Positions 1-6,460 are shown, counted from the stretch's first letter. The stretch is DNA of 11,089 nucleotides from an uncultured Oribacterium sp. (GCA_902485915.1 CABTMH010000073.1:1-11089), one strand, 5' to 3'. Numbers and translations are program-made. The notes: generated by a model not told the origin, from the sequence alone.

Positions 1-5
1 CTGAA

Positions 6-78
6 CGTGCCTATGGGGCACCCCGAAATATGGCCATTTCCGTAGGCACGATGACGATATAAAGCGCTTACCGTGCCT
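6..78 (+). repeat. Three-part alternative-pairing segment
   Basis: CGTGCCTA at 6-13 is perfectly complementary to TAGGCACG at 43-50; allowing G-U pairs the stem grows to about 12 bp. The middle segment (44-50) can instead pair with CGTGCCT at 72-78, so two mutually exclusive hairpins are possible. No T-run follows either stem, so simple intrinsic termination is not indicated. Complementarity is seen directly; any switching role is inference. Confidence 0.4.
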
Positions 79-118
79 GCGAATGAAATTTCGAGGACCC
101 TCTGTCTGAATCTGGTTG

Positions 119-159
119 ACGAGTGAATAGTAACAGCTGAGGAGAAACGGTTCACTCGT
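119..159 (+). repeat. 9-bp inverted repeat, possible hairpin
   Basis: ACGAGTGAA at 119-127 pairs perfectly with TTCACTCGT at 151-159 around a 23-nt loop. The right arm runs into four Ts (159-162), a weak terminator-like feature. It lies just upstream of the predicted promoter at 174-202, so it may end the upstream transcript. The large loop makes this uncertain. Confidence 0.4.
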
Positions 160-173
160 TTTCTGCCGATTGC

Positions 174-202
174 TTGCCACCTCATCTGATAAAGTGTAAT
201 AT
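174..202 (+). promoter_or_regulatory. Sigma-70/SigA-type promoter for the first glycosyltransferase
   Basis: TTGCCA (174-179) and TAATAT (197-202) are separated by 17 bp, close to the housekeeping consensus. Transcription would start near 209 and give a leader of about 110 nt before the TTG start at 320. This is the best promoter match upstream of that gene. Confidence 0.5.
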
Positions 203-319
203 AGATAAGATTCGGGCCCGCGCCCCGCGGTTCATCGCCTCGTGCCAGGTATAGCGCCCCGGCGCCCACGCCTTGCGCCCGGCCCCACACAGATCACCTT
301 TACGTTAGGAGATACTATT

Positions 320-1333
320 TTGAAAACCATCAGCATCGTCATTCCATGCTATAACGAGCAGGAGAACGTCGTTCCGCTCTACGAGGCCCTTCGGAGCATG
401 TTCGCTTCCGACCTCCCTCAGTACCGCTACGAGCTCCTCTACATCGACAACGATTCCCACGACGAGACGCGCGCGCTGATCCGCGGCCTCTGCGCACAGG
501 ACCCGCAGGTGAAGGCCATCTTCAACGCGAAGAACTTCGGCCAGTTCAACAGCCCGTACTACGCCATGCTCCAGTCGACCGGCGACGCCACGATCCTCAT
601 GGCCGCCGACTTCCAGGACCCGGTCGAGATGATCCCGCAGTTCGTCGCAGCCTGGGAGGAGGGCTATAAGATCGCCATCGGCGTGAAGACCCACTCGAAG
701 GAAAACCCGCTCATGTACGCCCTCCGCGGCCTCTACTATAAGCTCATAAAGAAGATGTCCTCCGTCGACCAGATCGCGCAGTTCACCGGCTTCGGTCTCT
801 ACGACCGCGCCTTCATCGACGTCATGCGGCAGCTGAACGACCCGACACCGTTCCTGCGTGGCATCGTCGCCGAACTCGGTTTCCACCGGAAGGAAATCCC
901 ATATACCCAGCCGAAGCGCCGCGCCGGCATCACGCATAACAACCTCTACACCCTGTACGACGCCGCGATGCTCGGCTTCACGAGCTACACGAAGGTCGGC
1001 CTCCGTATGGCCGTGTTCTTCGGTGCCGCCTGCAGCGCCATCTGCATGCTGATCGCCATCATCTACCTCATCATGAAGCTCATCTGGTGGGATCGCTTCC
1101 CGGCCGGCATGGCCCCGATGCTCATCGGTATGCTCTTCCTCGGCTCCGTGCAGATCTTCTTCATCGGCCTGCTCGGCGAGTACATCCTGAGCATCAACCA
1201 GCGCGTCATGCGCCGCCCGCTCGTCGTCGAGGAGGAGCGCCTAAACTTTCCGGAGGACGCGATGATCGGCGGCATGACTGATGTCTCCCGTACCGAGGCC
1301 AATGCTGACAGGACGGACCGCCCGCAGGTCTGA
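320..1333 (+). CDS. Membrane-anchored family 2 glycosyltransferase, GtrB/DPM1-like
   Basis: Predicted to move a sugar from a nucleotide donor to polyprenyl phosphate on the inner membrane face, giving a lipid-linked donor for glycan decoration outside. From the TTG start it is 337 residues. A GT-A fold opens with SIVIPCYNEQENV (about 5-17). The usual DDGS motif reads DNDS (43-46), and DFQDP (97-101) fits the GtrB/ArnC group. Two hydrophobic helices lie near 226-252 and 264-288, followed by GEYILSINQRVMRRP, which is typical of this family. TTG at 320 is chosen over GTG at 242 because AGGAG (307-311) sits 8 nt upstream and the GT fold begins immediately; the earlier 26 codons are proline/arginine-rich and lack family character. 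The acidic tail after about residue 305 is variable. It heads a likely unit with the next gene. The sugar is unknown; family assignment is firm, exact role is inference. Confidence 0.85.
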   Translation: MKTISIVIPCYNEQENVVPLYEALRSMFASDLPQYRYELLYIDNDSHDETRALIRGLCAQDPQVKAIFNAKNFGQFNSPYYAMLQSTGDATILMAADFQDPVEMIPQFVAAWEEGYKIAIGVKTHSKENPLMYALRGLYYKLIKKMSSVDQIAQFTGFGLYDRAFIDVMRQLNDPTPFLRGIVAELGFHRKEIPYTQPKRRAGITHNNLYTLYDAAMLGFTSYTKVGLRMAVFFGAACSAICMLIAIIYLIMKLIWWDRFPAGMAPMLIGMLFLGSVQIFFIGLLGEYILSINQRVMRRPLVVEEERLNFPEDAMIGGMTDVSRTEANADRTDRPQV

Positions 1334-1514
1334 TTTCATCGCGCACATCGTCATGCGCCAGAACCTTCCGTGCGCCTGGTTTTGCGTGTGTCTGAGCTCT
1401 ATAACGACGCAACCGCCCGTAGGTCATTTGTACGATTTTGCTACGTGTGCGTCCGTTCGCTACACCACTGTCCCCTGCCCGTGCAGCATCGCCGGCAGAT
1501 GAAAAGGAAACACT
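1334..1514 (+). other. Spacer between the two glycosyltransferase genes
   Basis: There is no terminator-like hairpin, so read-through from the first glycosyltransferase is plausible. A TTGCGT / ACGCAA pair (1382-1387, 1407-1412) resembles the half-sites at 6293-6351 but may be chance. TATAAC (1400-1405) is a weak -10 candidate without a good -35. No convincing small gene is seen. Confidence 0.4.
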
Positions 1515-4040
1515 ATGTTACGATTTAAAGTAGATATCGCGCTGGCGCGTGAGGGCGAACTCATGCTCCAGGGCTGGGCCTTCGGCTCAAATCCAGAAGA
1601 AGAAGTGAAGCTCACGGTCGTGGATCAGGCAGGCAACCCTGTTCCGGGCACGACCGTGTCCTCTGTACGCCGCGATGAGGTTGTCAATGCCTTTTTCGGC
1701 GATTATGTGAAGGCCCACGGGGCGCTCCAGCGAGACCTCGGCTTCGACGTGCACACCCCGTACGCGCAGGGCGAGACCCGCATCCTCGTGCTGCAGGCCG
1801 ACGGCCAGACGAAGCGCGTGAAGTTCACCGACCACATCCTCGAGGAGTTCAACTCCGTCGCCCACCGGAAACGCGAGAAGCTCCTCGCCCTGTTCCACTG
1901 GGAGACCGTCGAGGTGGCCTGGGAGTACTTCCAGAAGCACGGTCTCCGCGCCCTCTTTAAGAAATCCGTCCACAAGATCCAGAACATCCAGGACGACTAC
2001 GACTACAACGAGTGGTATAAGAAGGTCCGCATCACCGACGAGGAGCTCGCGAAGCAGCGGAAGAGTGCCGCTGATTTCGCGATGCAGCCGACCTTCTCCA
2101 TCGTGATCCCGGTTTACGCGACCCCGGAGAAGTTTCTCCGCCGCATGCTCGACTCGATCCGGGAGCAGACCTACCCGAAGTTCGAGGTCTGCCTCGTGGA
2201 CGCGACCCCGTATGCGAAGATCCAGCACGACCCGGCACAGGGCCGGACACCGCAGGAGGTCCTCGCCGAGTACGCCACTGCAGACAGCCGTTTCCGCTAT
2301 GCGACCCTCGCGGAGAACCTCGGCATCGCGGAGAATACCAACGCCGCGATCCGCATGGCGACCGGTGACTTCATCGTCCTCGCCGACCATGACGACGAGC
2401 TCGAGCCGCAGGCCCTCTATGAGTGCGTCCGCGCGATCAGCGCCCACCCGGACGTCCAGGTCCTCTATTCCGACGAGGACAAGGTCGACTTCGAGGACAT
2501 CTACTACTTCGAGCCGCACTTTAAGACTGACTTCAACCCGGACCTGCTCCGCTCCGTGAATTACATCTGCCACCTCTTCGTCGCCCGCCGCAGCCTCCTC
2601 GACGCCATCGCCGAGACCGCTGCCGACGGCCGGAAGATCTACGAGCGTAGCGCCTACGACGGTGCCCAGGACTACGACCTCATCCTCCGCGCCACCGAAA
2701 AAGCCCAGGCCATGGAGTCGTCGTTCAATGCACTCGATCAGACACTGCTCCGCCAGGGCCGCTTCACGAGCAGCAACATCATCCACATCCCGATGGTGCT
2801 GTACCACTGGCGCGCGCATCAGGCATCCACCGCGCAGCACCCGGAAGCGAAGCTCTATGCCTTCGAAGCCGGCGCCCGCGCCGTATATGACCACTGCAAA
2901 CGCATTGGCCTCCCGATTCAGAAGGTCGAGCAGGGCATCACCTACGGCTTCTACCATCCGATCTACGAAAATCAGCAGCCGCTGATCTCCGTCGTGATCC
3001 CGAATAAGGACCACAGCGCCGACCTCGATCAGGCCATCACCTCACTGAGTGCCGGAAACTATAAAAATCTCGAGTTCATAATCGTCGAGAACAACTCGGA
3101 TCAGGCAGAAACGTGGAACTACTATGAAGCGCTGAAGAAGCGCTTCCCGGAAGAGATCCCGGCGGATTTCATCGATCCGGCGACCAGCGGTGCGCTGAGC
3201 ACTTCGGAAACTTCGACTGCGGAATCGAACTCCGCCGCATCGAAGCCGGCGCAGGTATCGGTTTATCACGGCGCCGCGGCTTCGGTTCTTCCGCAGCCGG
3301 TTGTGAAGGTTGTGAAGTGGGACGGCCCGTTCAACTACTCCGCGATCAACAACTACGGCGTTCAGTTCACGCACGGCCAGTATCTCCTCTTCCTGAACAA
3401 CGACATCGAGGAGATCGACCCGGATTCCATCGATGAGATGATCGGTTACGTACAGCGCGAAGACGTCGGCATCTGCGGCGCACGTCTCCTGTACCCGGAC
3501 GAAGACATCCAGCACGCCGGCGTGATCATGGGCATGGGGGGCATCGCCGGTGCCGCCTTTGTACGCACCCACGACTCGGATCTCAGTTACATGCACCGTG
3601 CGAAGTGCATCCAGGACTACTCCTGCGTCACCGCTGCCTGCCTCCTCACGAAGCGCAGCCTCTTCGACGAGGTCGGCGGCTTCACTGAGAAGCTCGCCGT
3701 CGCCTTCAACGACGTCGACTACTGCATGAAGGTCCGCGCCCTCGGAAAGCTCGTCGTGTATAACCCATACGCGAAGTTCTACCACTACGAATCGAAGTCC
3801 CGCGGCATGGAAGACACCCCGGAGAAGCTCGCCCGCTTCCACTCCGAAATCCTCACCTTCGGCACCACTTGGAAGGACATCCTCCGCGATGGCGACCCGT
3901 ACTACAGCCCGGCCCTCACCTTCCGAAAGGCCAACTTCGCCCTGAAGGACCTCACGCAGGAACAGGTCGGCGAACCCATGCACTATGCCCTCCTGAAAGG
4001 CATCGTCTGGGACGGCCCCGACGCCGGCACCCAGTCGTAA
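1515..4040 (+). CDS. Two-domain family 2 glycosyltransferase for surface polysaccharide
   Basis: An 841-residue soluble enzyme, probably acting at the inner membrane face on a lipid-linked chain. Residues 1-110 look beta-rich (QGWAFGS, LGFDVHTPY), like the accessory domain in front of many double glycosyltransferases. GT domain 1 starts at FSIVIPVYATPEKF (about 193), with the metal-site region LADHDDELE (about 290), YSDEDKVD, and GAQDYDLILR followed by LYHWRAH. GT domain 2 starts at ISVVIPNKDHSADL (about 490), with FNYSAINNYG, LFLNNDIEEI (about 628) and FNDVDYCMKV (about 735). Two fused GT2 domains often add two sugars or make alternating linkages; sugars cannot be read here. ATG 1515 follows AAGGA (1504-1508). 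Odd points: an extra stretch of about 25 residues before IIHIPMVLYHW (2703-2778) and a Ser/Thr/Ala-rich insertion of about 45 residues in domain 2 (3167-3300). A strong terminator lies 68 bp downstream. A 181-bp gap separates it from the gene before. Confidence 0.85.
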   Translation: MLRFKVDIALAREGELMLQGWAFGSNPEEEVKLTVVDQAGNPVPGTTVSSVRRDEVVNAFFGDYVKAHGALQRDLGFDVHTPYAQGETRILVLQADGQTKRVKFTDHILEEFNSVAHRKREKLLALFHWETVEVAWEYFQKHGLRALFKKSVHKIQNIQDDYDYNEWYKKVRITDEELAKQRKSAADFAMQPTFSIVIPVYATPEKFLRRMLDSIREQTYPKFEVCLVDATPYAKIQHDPAQGRTPQEVLAEYATADSRFRYATLAENLGIAENTNAAIRMATGDFIVLADHDDELEPQALYECVRAISAHPDVQVLYSDEDKVDFEDIYYFEPHFKTDFNPDLLRSVNYICHLFVARRSLLDAIAETAADGRKIYERSAYDGAQDYDLILRATEKAQAMESSFNALDQTLLRQGRFTSSNIIHIPMVLYHWRAHQASTAQHPEAKLYAFEAGARAVYDHCKRIGLPIQKVEQGITYGFYHPIYENQQPLISVVIPNKDHSADLDQAITSLSAGNYKNLEFIIVENNSDQAETWNYYEALKKRFPEEIPADFIDPATSGALSTSETSTAESNSAASKPAQVSVYHGAAASVLPQPVVKVVKWDGPFNYSAINNYGVQFTHGQYLLFLNNDIEEIDPDSIDEMIGYVQREDVGICGARLLYPDEDIQHAGVIMGMGGIAGAAFVRTHDSDLSYMHRAKCIQDYSCVTAACLLTKRSLFDEVGGFTEKLAVAFNDVDYCMKVRALGKLVVYNPYAKFYHYESKSRGMEDTPEKLARFHSEILTFGTTWKDILRDGDPYYSPALTFRKANFALKDLTQEQVGEPMHYALLKGIVWDGPDAGTQS

Positions 4041-4107
4041 AACCAGATGCTAGGACGGGAAGTGCTGAGCTGAAGTAAAGAGCGAATAATTAAGATGATG
4101 TAGGCCC

Positions 4108-4139
4108 CCCCGGCATGCCTTGCGCATGCCGGGGTTTTT
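4108..4139 (+). terminator. Strong intrinsic terminator
   Basis: A perfect 11-bp GC-rich stem (CCCCGGCATGC at 4108-4118 with GCATGCCGGGG at 4124-4134), a 5-nt loop, then TTTTT at 4135-4139. It ends the glycosyltransferase transcript and insulates it from the abiE module that follows directly. Confidence 0.93.
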
Positions 4140-4141
4140 CA

Positions 4142-4284
4142 TACTGCTGCTTGACTCCGTTCCCGCTCCAGGCAGTGCTTGCAGGCCATCAAATATTCAA
4201 CTCGACAAAATCTCTCCACAGTGATAAGTTAAGAATAAGTACAAAATTAGTATAATACACACTAAAAATTGACATAATCTTAAC
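4142..4284 (+). repeat. Direct repeat copy A (carries abiE promoter and operator)
   Basis: A block of about 143 bp that recurs at 6149-6289 in the same orientation. 4150-4176 is identical over 27 bp to 6157-6183. The following 50 bp are recognisably related with small indels. The last 57 bp (4228-4284) match 6233-6289 at 44 positions by my count. The two copies bracket the abiE genes. Copy A holds the working-looking promoter. Confidence 0.9.
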
Positions 4285-4293
4285 TCTGTGGAG
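4214..4293 (+). promoter_or_regulatory. Inverted-repeat operator over the abiE promoter and SD
   Basis: Inner arms GTTAAGAATAAGT (4228-4240) and ACATAATCTTAAC (4272-4284) match at 11 of 13 positions. Outer arms CTCCACAG (4214-4221) and CTGTGGAG (4286-4293) match perfectly. The inner arms flank the -10 box, and the left one overlaps the -35 region, as expected for an operator. AbiEi antitoxins are known to repress their own operon by binding inverted repeats; that this is the AbiEi site is inference. The right outer arm contains the SD of abiEi. Confidence 0.7.
4228..4256 (+). promoter_or_regulatory. abiE promoter
   Basis: A perfect -10 box TATAAT (4251-4256) lies 17 bp after a weak -35 (GTTAAG, 4228-4233; TTAAGA with a 16-bp spacer is the alternative). 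Transcription would start near 4263, leaving a leader of about 38 nt. The leader contains the right operator arm and the SD GGAG (4290-4293), 7 nt before ATG 4301. Confidence 0.6.
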
Positions 4294-4300
4294 CGAAATA

Positions 4301-5068
4301 ATGAATTTGTATTATGAACTATTGCAGTACCCGGTTTTTTCTATGAAAGAAGTAAATACCCTGTATTCAAGTGAATGGTCAGCTAGAGATGCCTTAGGGA
4401 AACTTCTGAAAGAGAACATGGTATTAAAAATTCGAAACGGATTGTACACATGCGTGAACGGTGAAAATGGCGGGCCGGTAGCGAACAGATTTCAGGTGGC
4501 CAGTGCAATTACGCCATCTTCATATGTGTCGCATCATACTGCCTTTGAGTATTATGGAATGATCGATCAGGTCTTCTATGAGGTTTATGTTGGCTCCGAG
4601 ACACGCTTTCGTGATTTTGAATTTGATGGATATACATATCACTACATTAAATCGCAGCTGAAGGAAGGGATAGAATCTCCAGAGTTTGGCGGTGGTGTGC
4701 GGATTACGGATAAAGAACGAACAATCGTAGACTCTATAAAGGATATAAATCTTATTGCCGGACTGGAAGAGGTTCTTTCGTGTATAGTGGCCGTGAACGG
4801 CATAGATGAGAGCAAAATGCTGAAATATCTGTCTGTATATGACAGTGCCTTCTTATATCAGAAGACAGGATTTATTTTTAGTGAGTATCAGACAGATCTT
4901 AGCATAAGCGATGAATTTATAAAAATATGTAAAGAGAAGAGTGGAAATTCAAAGCGATATCTGACAAACGGCATAAGTAAGCCTGGCTATTCAGGTGAAT
5001 GGAGACTGGTATACCCAAAGAATATAAAAAGAATGAAGAACGGAGGGATAGAAGATGCCGCAGTTTAA
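4301..5068 (+). CDS. abiEi: Type IV toxin-antitoxin AbiEi-family antitoxin
   Basis: Predicted antitoxin and transcriptional autorepressor of the AbiE pair, a system known to cause abortive phage infection and to stabilise mobile DNA. The 255-residue protein opens with a winged-helix-like region (about 1-55: FSMKEVNTLY, WSARDALGKLLKEN, IRNGLYTCV). The AbiEi core follows, with TPSSYVSHHTAFEYYG (about 71-86) and ITDKERTIVDSI (about 135-146), a signature of this family. Length fits. ATG 4301 has GGAG 7 nt upstream. The last 14 bases overlap the toxin gene, the usual antitoxin-toxin coupling. The gene is AT-richer, with mixed third positions, unlike the flanking glycan genes, suggesting acquisition. 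Family assignment is strong. In AbiE the antitoxin does not bind the toxin but counters its effect; whether this one does is not visible. Confidence 0.87.
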   Translation: MNLYYELLQYPVFSMKEVNTLYSSEWSARDALGKLLKENMVLKIRNGLYTCVNGENGGPVANRFQVASAITPSSYVSHHTAFEYYGMIDQVFYEVYVGSETRFRDFEFDGYTYHYIKSQLKEGIESPEFGGGVRITDKERTIVDSIKDINLIAGLEEVLSCIVAVNGIDESKMLKYLSVYDSAFLYQKTGFIFSEYQTDLSISDEFIKICKEKSGNSKRYLTNGISKPGYSGEWRLVYPKNIKRMKNGGIEDAAV

Positions 5069-5996
5069 CAGAAGAGAACTTGATGCAAGAGCTCGAAAAT
5101 ACGGGTTCAATCGCGATACCTTTGAGAAGGTTGTTCGCCTTAGAATGATTCTTGAATTTATGAATGCACAGGAGTGTATGCGTGAGCACCTGCTGCTTAA
5201 AGGTGGAACGGCCATTAACCTAACTGTTTTCAATCTCCCGAGACTGTCTGTAGATATAGATCTGGATTTTGTTCCGAATCTGACGCGAGATGAGACGATC
5301 AAAGAAAGAGAGCGGCTGACAGAGATTCTGAAGGGATATATGTCAGAGCAGGGATACTTACTGTCGGATGCATCACGATTCAGTCATAGCCTCGATGCCT
5401 TTCACTATAACTATGTTAATGCCGCTGGTAACAGGGATATGATCAAAATAGAAATCAACTACTCCTTAAGGACACATGTGCTTCGACCGGAGGACAGAGT
5501 ATTTGTGACAGATGCTTTCGGAGAGCCGATAAAGGTAAAAACCGTTGCAGCTATGGAAATCTTTGCGGCAAAAACAAACGCGCTGTTAAGCAGGGCAGCT
5601 GCAAGGGATTTATATGACTTCTGTAATATGATAGACATGAGACTGTTTTTTGAGGAAGAAGATAAGTTTAGAAAATGCATCATCTTTTATGCAACGATCT
5701 CTGCGAAGGAAGTGAACAAGACCTTTGATACATCAGCGATAGACAGTCTTGTCTTTTCGAAAATCAAATCCGATCTATTTCCGGTTCTGGCTGTGAGAGA
5801 TAAGTTTGATCTTGAAGGGAAGAAACGGCAAGCGAAGGAATATATAGCGTCACTTATGAATCCGACAGATGCCGAAAATGATTACATGGCGAGATTCATA
5901 GCGAAGGAATATAAGCCGGAGTTGCTTTTTGATGATGAGGAGATCGTAGAACGATTACGAAATCATCCAATGGCGCTGTGGAAATGTAAATCATAA
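5055..5996 (+). CDS. abiEii: AbiEii/AbiGii-family nucleotidyltransferase toxin
   Basis: Predicted growth-arresting toxin of the DNA polymerase beta-like nucleotidyltransferase superfamily. Mycobacterial relatives (MenT) add nucleotides to tRNA 3' ends; the target here is not known. All expected motifs are present in 313 residues: LLKGGTAINL (about 47-56), SVDIDLDF (65-72) with metal-binding Asp 67 and Asp 69, KIEINY (131-136), and the K-x(6)-R-x(3)-RD-x-YD segment (Lys 173, Arg 180, Arg 184, Asp 185, Asp 188). The gene looks intact and active. ATG 5055 is supported by GGAGG (5042-5046) 8 nt upstream, inside the end of abiEi, so the two are translationally coupled. Base composition matches abiEi. 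No classical terminator follows, only a cluster of palindromes. Confidence 0.9.
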   Translation: MPQFNRRELDARARKYGFNRDTFEKVVRLRMILEFMNAQECMREHLLLKGGTAINLTVFNLPRLSVDIDLDFVPNLTRDETIKERERLTEILKGYMSEQGYLLSDASRFSHSLDAFHYNYVNAAGNRDMIKIEINYSLRTHVLRPEDRVFVTDAFGEPIKVKTVAAMEIFAAKTNALLSRAAARDLYDFCNMIDMRLFFEEEDKFRKCIIFYATISAKEVNKTFDTSAIDSLVFSKIKSDLFPVLAVRDKFDLEGKKRQAKEYIASLMNPTDAENDYMARFIAKEYKPELLFDDEEIVERLRNHPMALWKCKS

Positions 5997-6148
5997 GTGA
6001 TAGTGATGCCGAATCTTCAGTGCCGGGCGCTGCCCGGACCCGCCCCTCGTCGGGGAGGCAGGAAAGGATCTGGTGGATCCTTTCTCAGCAGCAGGGTAAT
6101 CCGTGTCACTCCGTCAAGGACTGCCCGGACGCATAAATGCGTCCAGCG
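5997..6148 (+). repeat. Palindrome cluster after abiEii
   Basis: A gene-free GC-rich stretch packed with inverted repeats: CCGGGC/GCCCGG (6023-6028, 6032-6037), CCCC/GGGG (6043-6046, 6052-6055), a perfect 9-bp stem GAAAGGATC/GATCCTTTC with a 5-nt loop (6062-6070, 6076-6084), GTCAAGGA/TCCTTGAC (6113-6120, 6155-6162), and nested within it GGACGCA/TGCGTCC with a TAAA loop (6127-6133, 6138-6144). None has a clear T-tract. It may act as a terminator or RNA-stability element for abiE, or be an intergenic repeat element. Its GC content contrasts with the genes on both sides. Confidence 0.6.
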
Positions 6149-6289
6149 TACTGTTCCTTGACTCCGTTCCCGCTCCAGGCAGTAGCTACAGGTCATGAAT
6201 ATTCGATTCGGGGAATATCTCCGTAGTATTTGGTTAAGAATATGTACGAAATTAGTACAAAAACACAGAAAATATGACATATTCTTAAC
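6149..6289 (+). repeat. Direct repeat copy B, operator without promoter
   Basis: Second copy of the repeat at 4142-4284. It keeps the identical 27 bp (6157-6183) and the operator portion, but where copy A has TATAAT copy B has TACAAA (6256-6261), and no start codon or SD follows at the matching distance. No abiE-like gene lies downstream. Confidence 0.88.
6233..6289 (+). promoter_or_regulatory. Perfect 13-bp inverted repeat, orphan operator
   Basis: GTTAAGAATATGT (6233-6245) and ACATATTCTTAAC (6277-6289) are perfect inverted arms with the same 57-bp outer span as the abiE operator. This copy is more symmetrical than the one at abiE. Probable binding by the same AbiEi protein is inference from sequence identity. 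Confidence 0.6.
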
Positions 6290-6292
6290 TAT

Positions 6293-6351
6293 ACGCAATT
6301 CTGGCGGCATATTTGCGTGTTAGCGCGAAAAATAGCACGCAAAACTTGCGT
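6293..6351 (+). promoter_or_regulatory. Array of four TTGCGT half-sites upstream of XRE-MNT gene
   Basis: Alternating half-sites ACGCAA (6293-6298), TTGCGT (6313-6318), ACGCAA (6337-6342) and TTGCGT (6346-6351). The last two form ACGCAA-3-TTGCGT, a compact palindrome typical of XRE-repressor operators. The middle two also form a hairpin-capable stem (6312-6322 with 6333-6343). The array lies just upstream of the extended -10 at 6377, so autoregulation by the XRE domain is a natural guess. Confidence 0.55.
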
Positions 6352-6376
6352 ATTTTAGCTGCGCATTTTTGCTGGA

Positions 6377-6385
6377 TGCTATAAT
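6377..6385 (+). promoter_or_regulatory. Extended -10 promoter of the XRE-MNT gene
   Basis: TGC followed by a perfect TATAAT (6380-6385) is an extended -10 element. No good -35 lies at 16-18 bp, which extended -10 promoters tolerate. Transcription would start near 6392, about 70 nt before ATG 6461. Confidence 0.6.
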
Positions 6386-6460
6386 GAACGAAACAGCAAT
6401 ATAGACGATGAAACTTATGGTAGCAAGAACAGCTAACTTGTTTTCTAAAGAGTGAAATTT

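Larger units (their letters stand above)
1..173. other. Gene-poor, structure-forming upstream region
   Basis: No confident gene lies here. Frame 3 is open from the window edge to TAA at 60-62 (about 19 codons, ending SVGTMTI) and could be the tail of an upstream gene, but nothing in it is recognisable. The rest is rich in inverted repeats: 6-13 with 43-50, 44-50 with 72-78, 76-83 with 90-96 (one bulge), and 119-127 with 151-159. It could be a 3' untranslated region, a regulatory leader or an unrecognised structured RNA. I could not match it to a riboswitch class I know. Confidence 0.4.

Noticed and set aside
242..319. Upstream GTG start for the first glycosyltransferase
   Set aside because: The 26 extra codons are Pro/Arg-rich, precede the SD at 307-311, and do not belong to the GT fold.
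1587..3014. 475-codon open frame on the - strand
   Set aside because: It lies opposite a glycosyltransferase with clear motifs. The long antisense frame is a by-product of GC-rich codon bias, and its translation is a Val/Glu/Leu/Arg-rich string with no domain.
3042..3983. 313-codon open frame on the - strand
   Set aside because: Mirror of the same glycosyltransferase gene; composition bias only.
4269..4274. TTGACA as a consensus -35 box for abiEi
   Set aside because: The matching -10 would fall at the SD and start codon. TATAAT at 4251 is upstream and better placed, and this TTGACA lies at the right operator arm.
6017..6310. 97-codon - strand frame after abiEii
   Set aside because: It covers palindromes and the operator repeat, lacks any domain, and its C-terminal part is simply the GC-rich hairpins.
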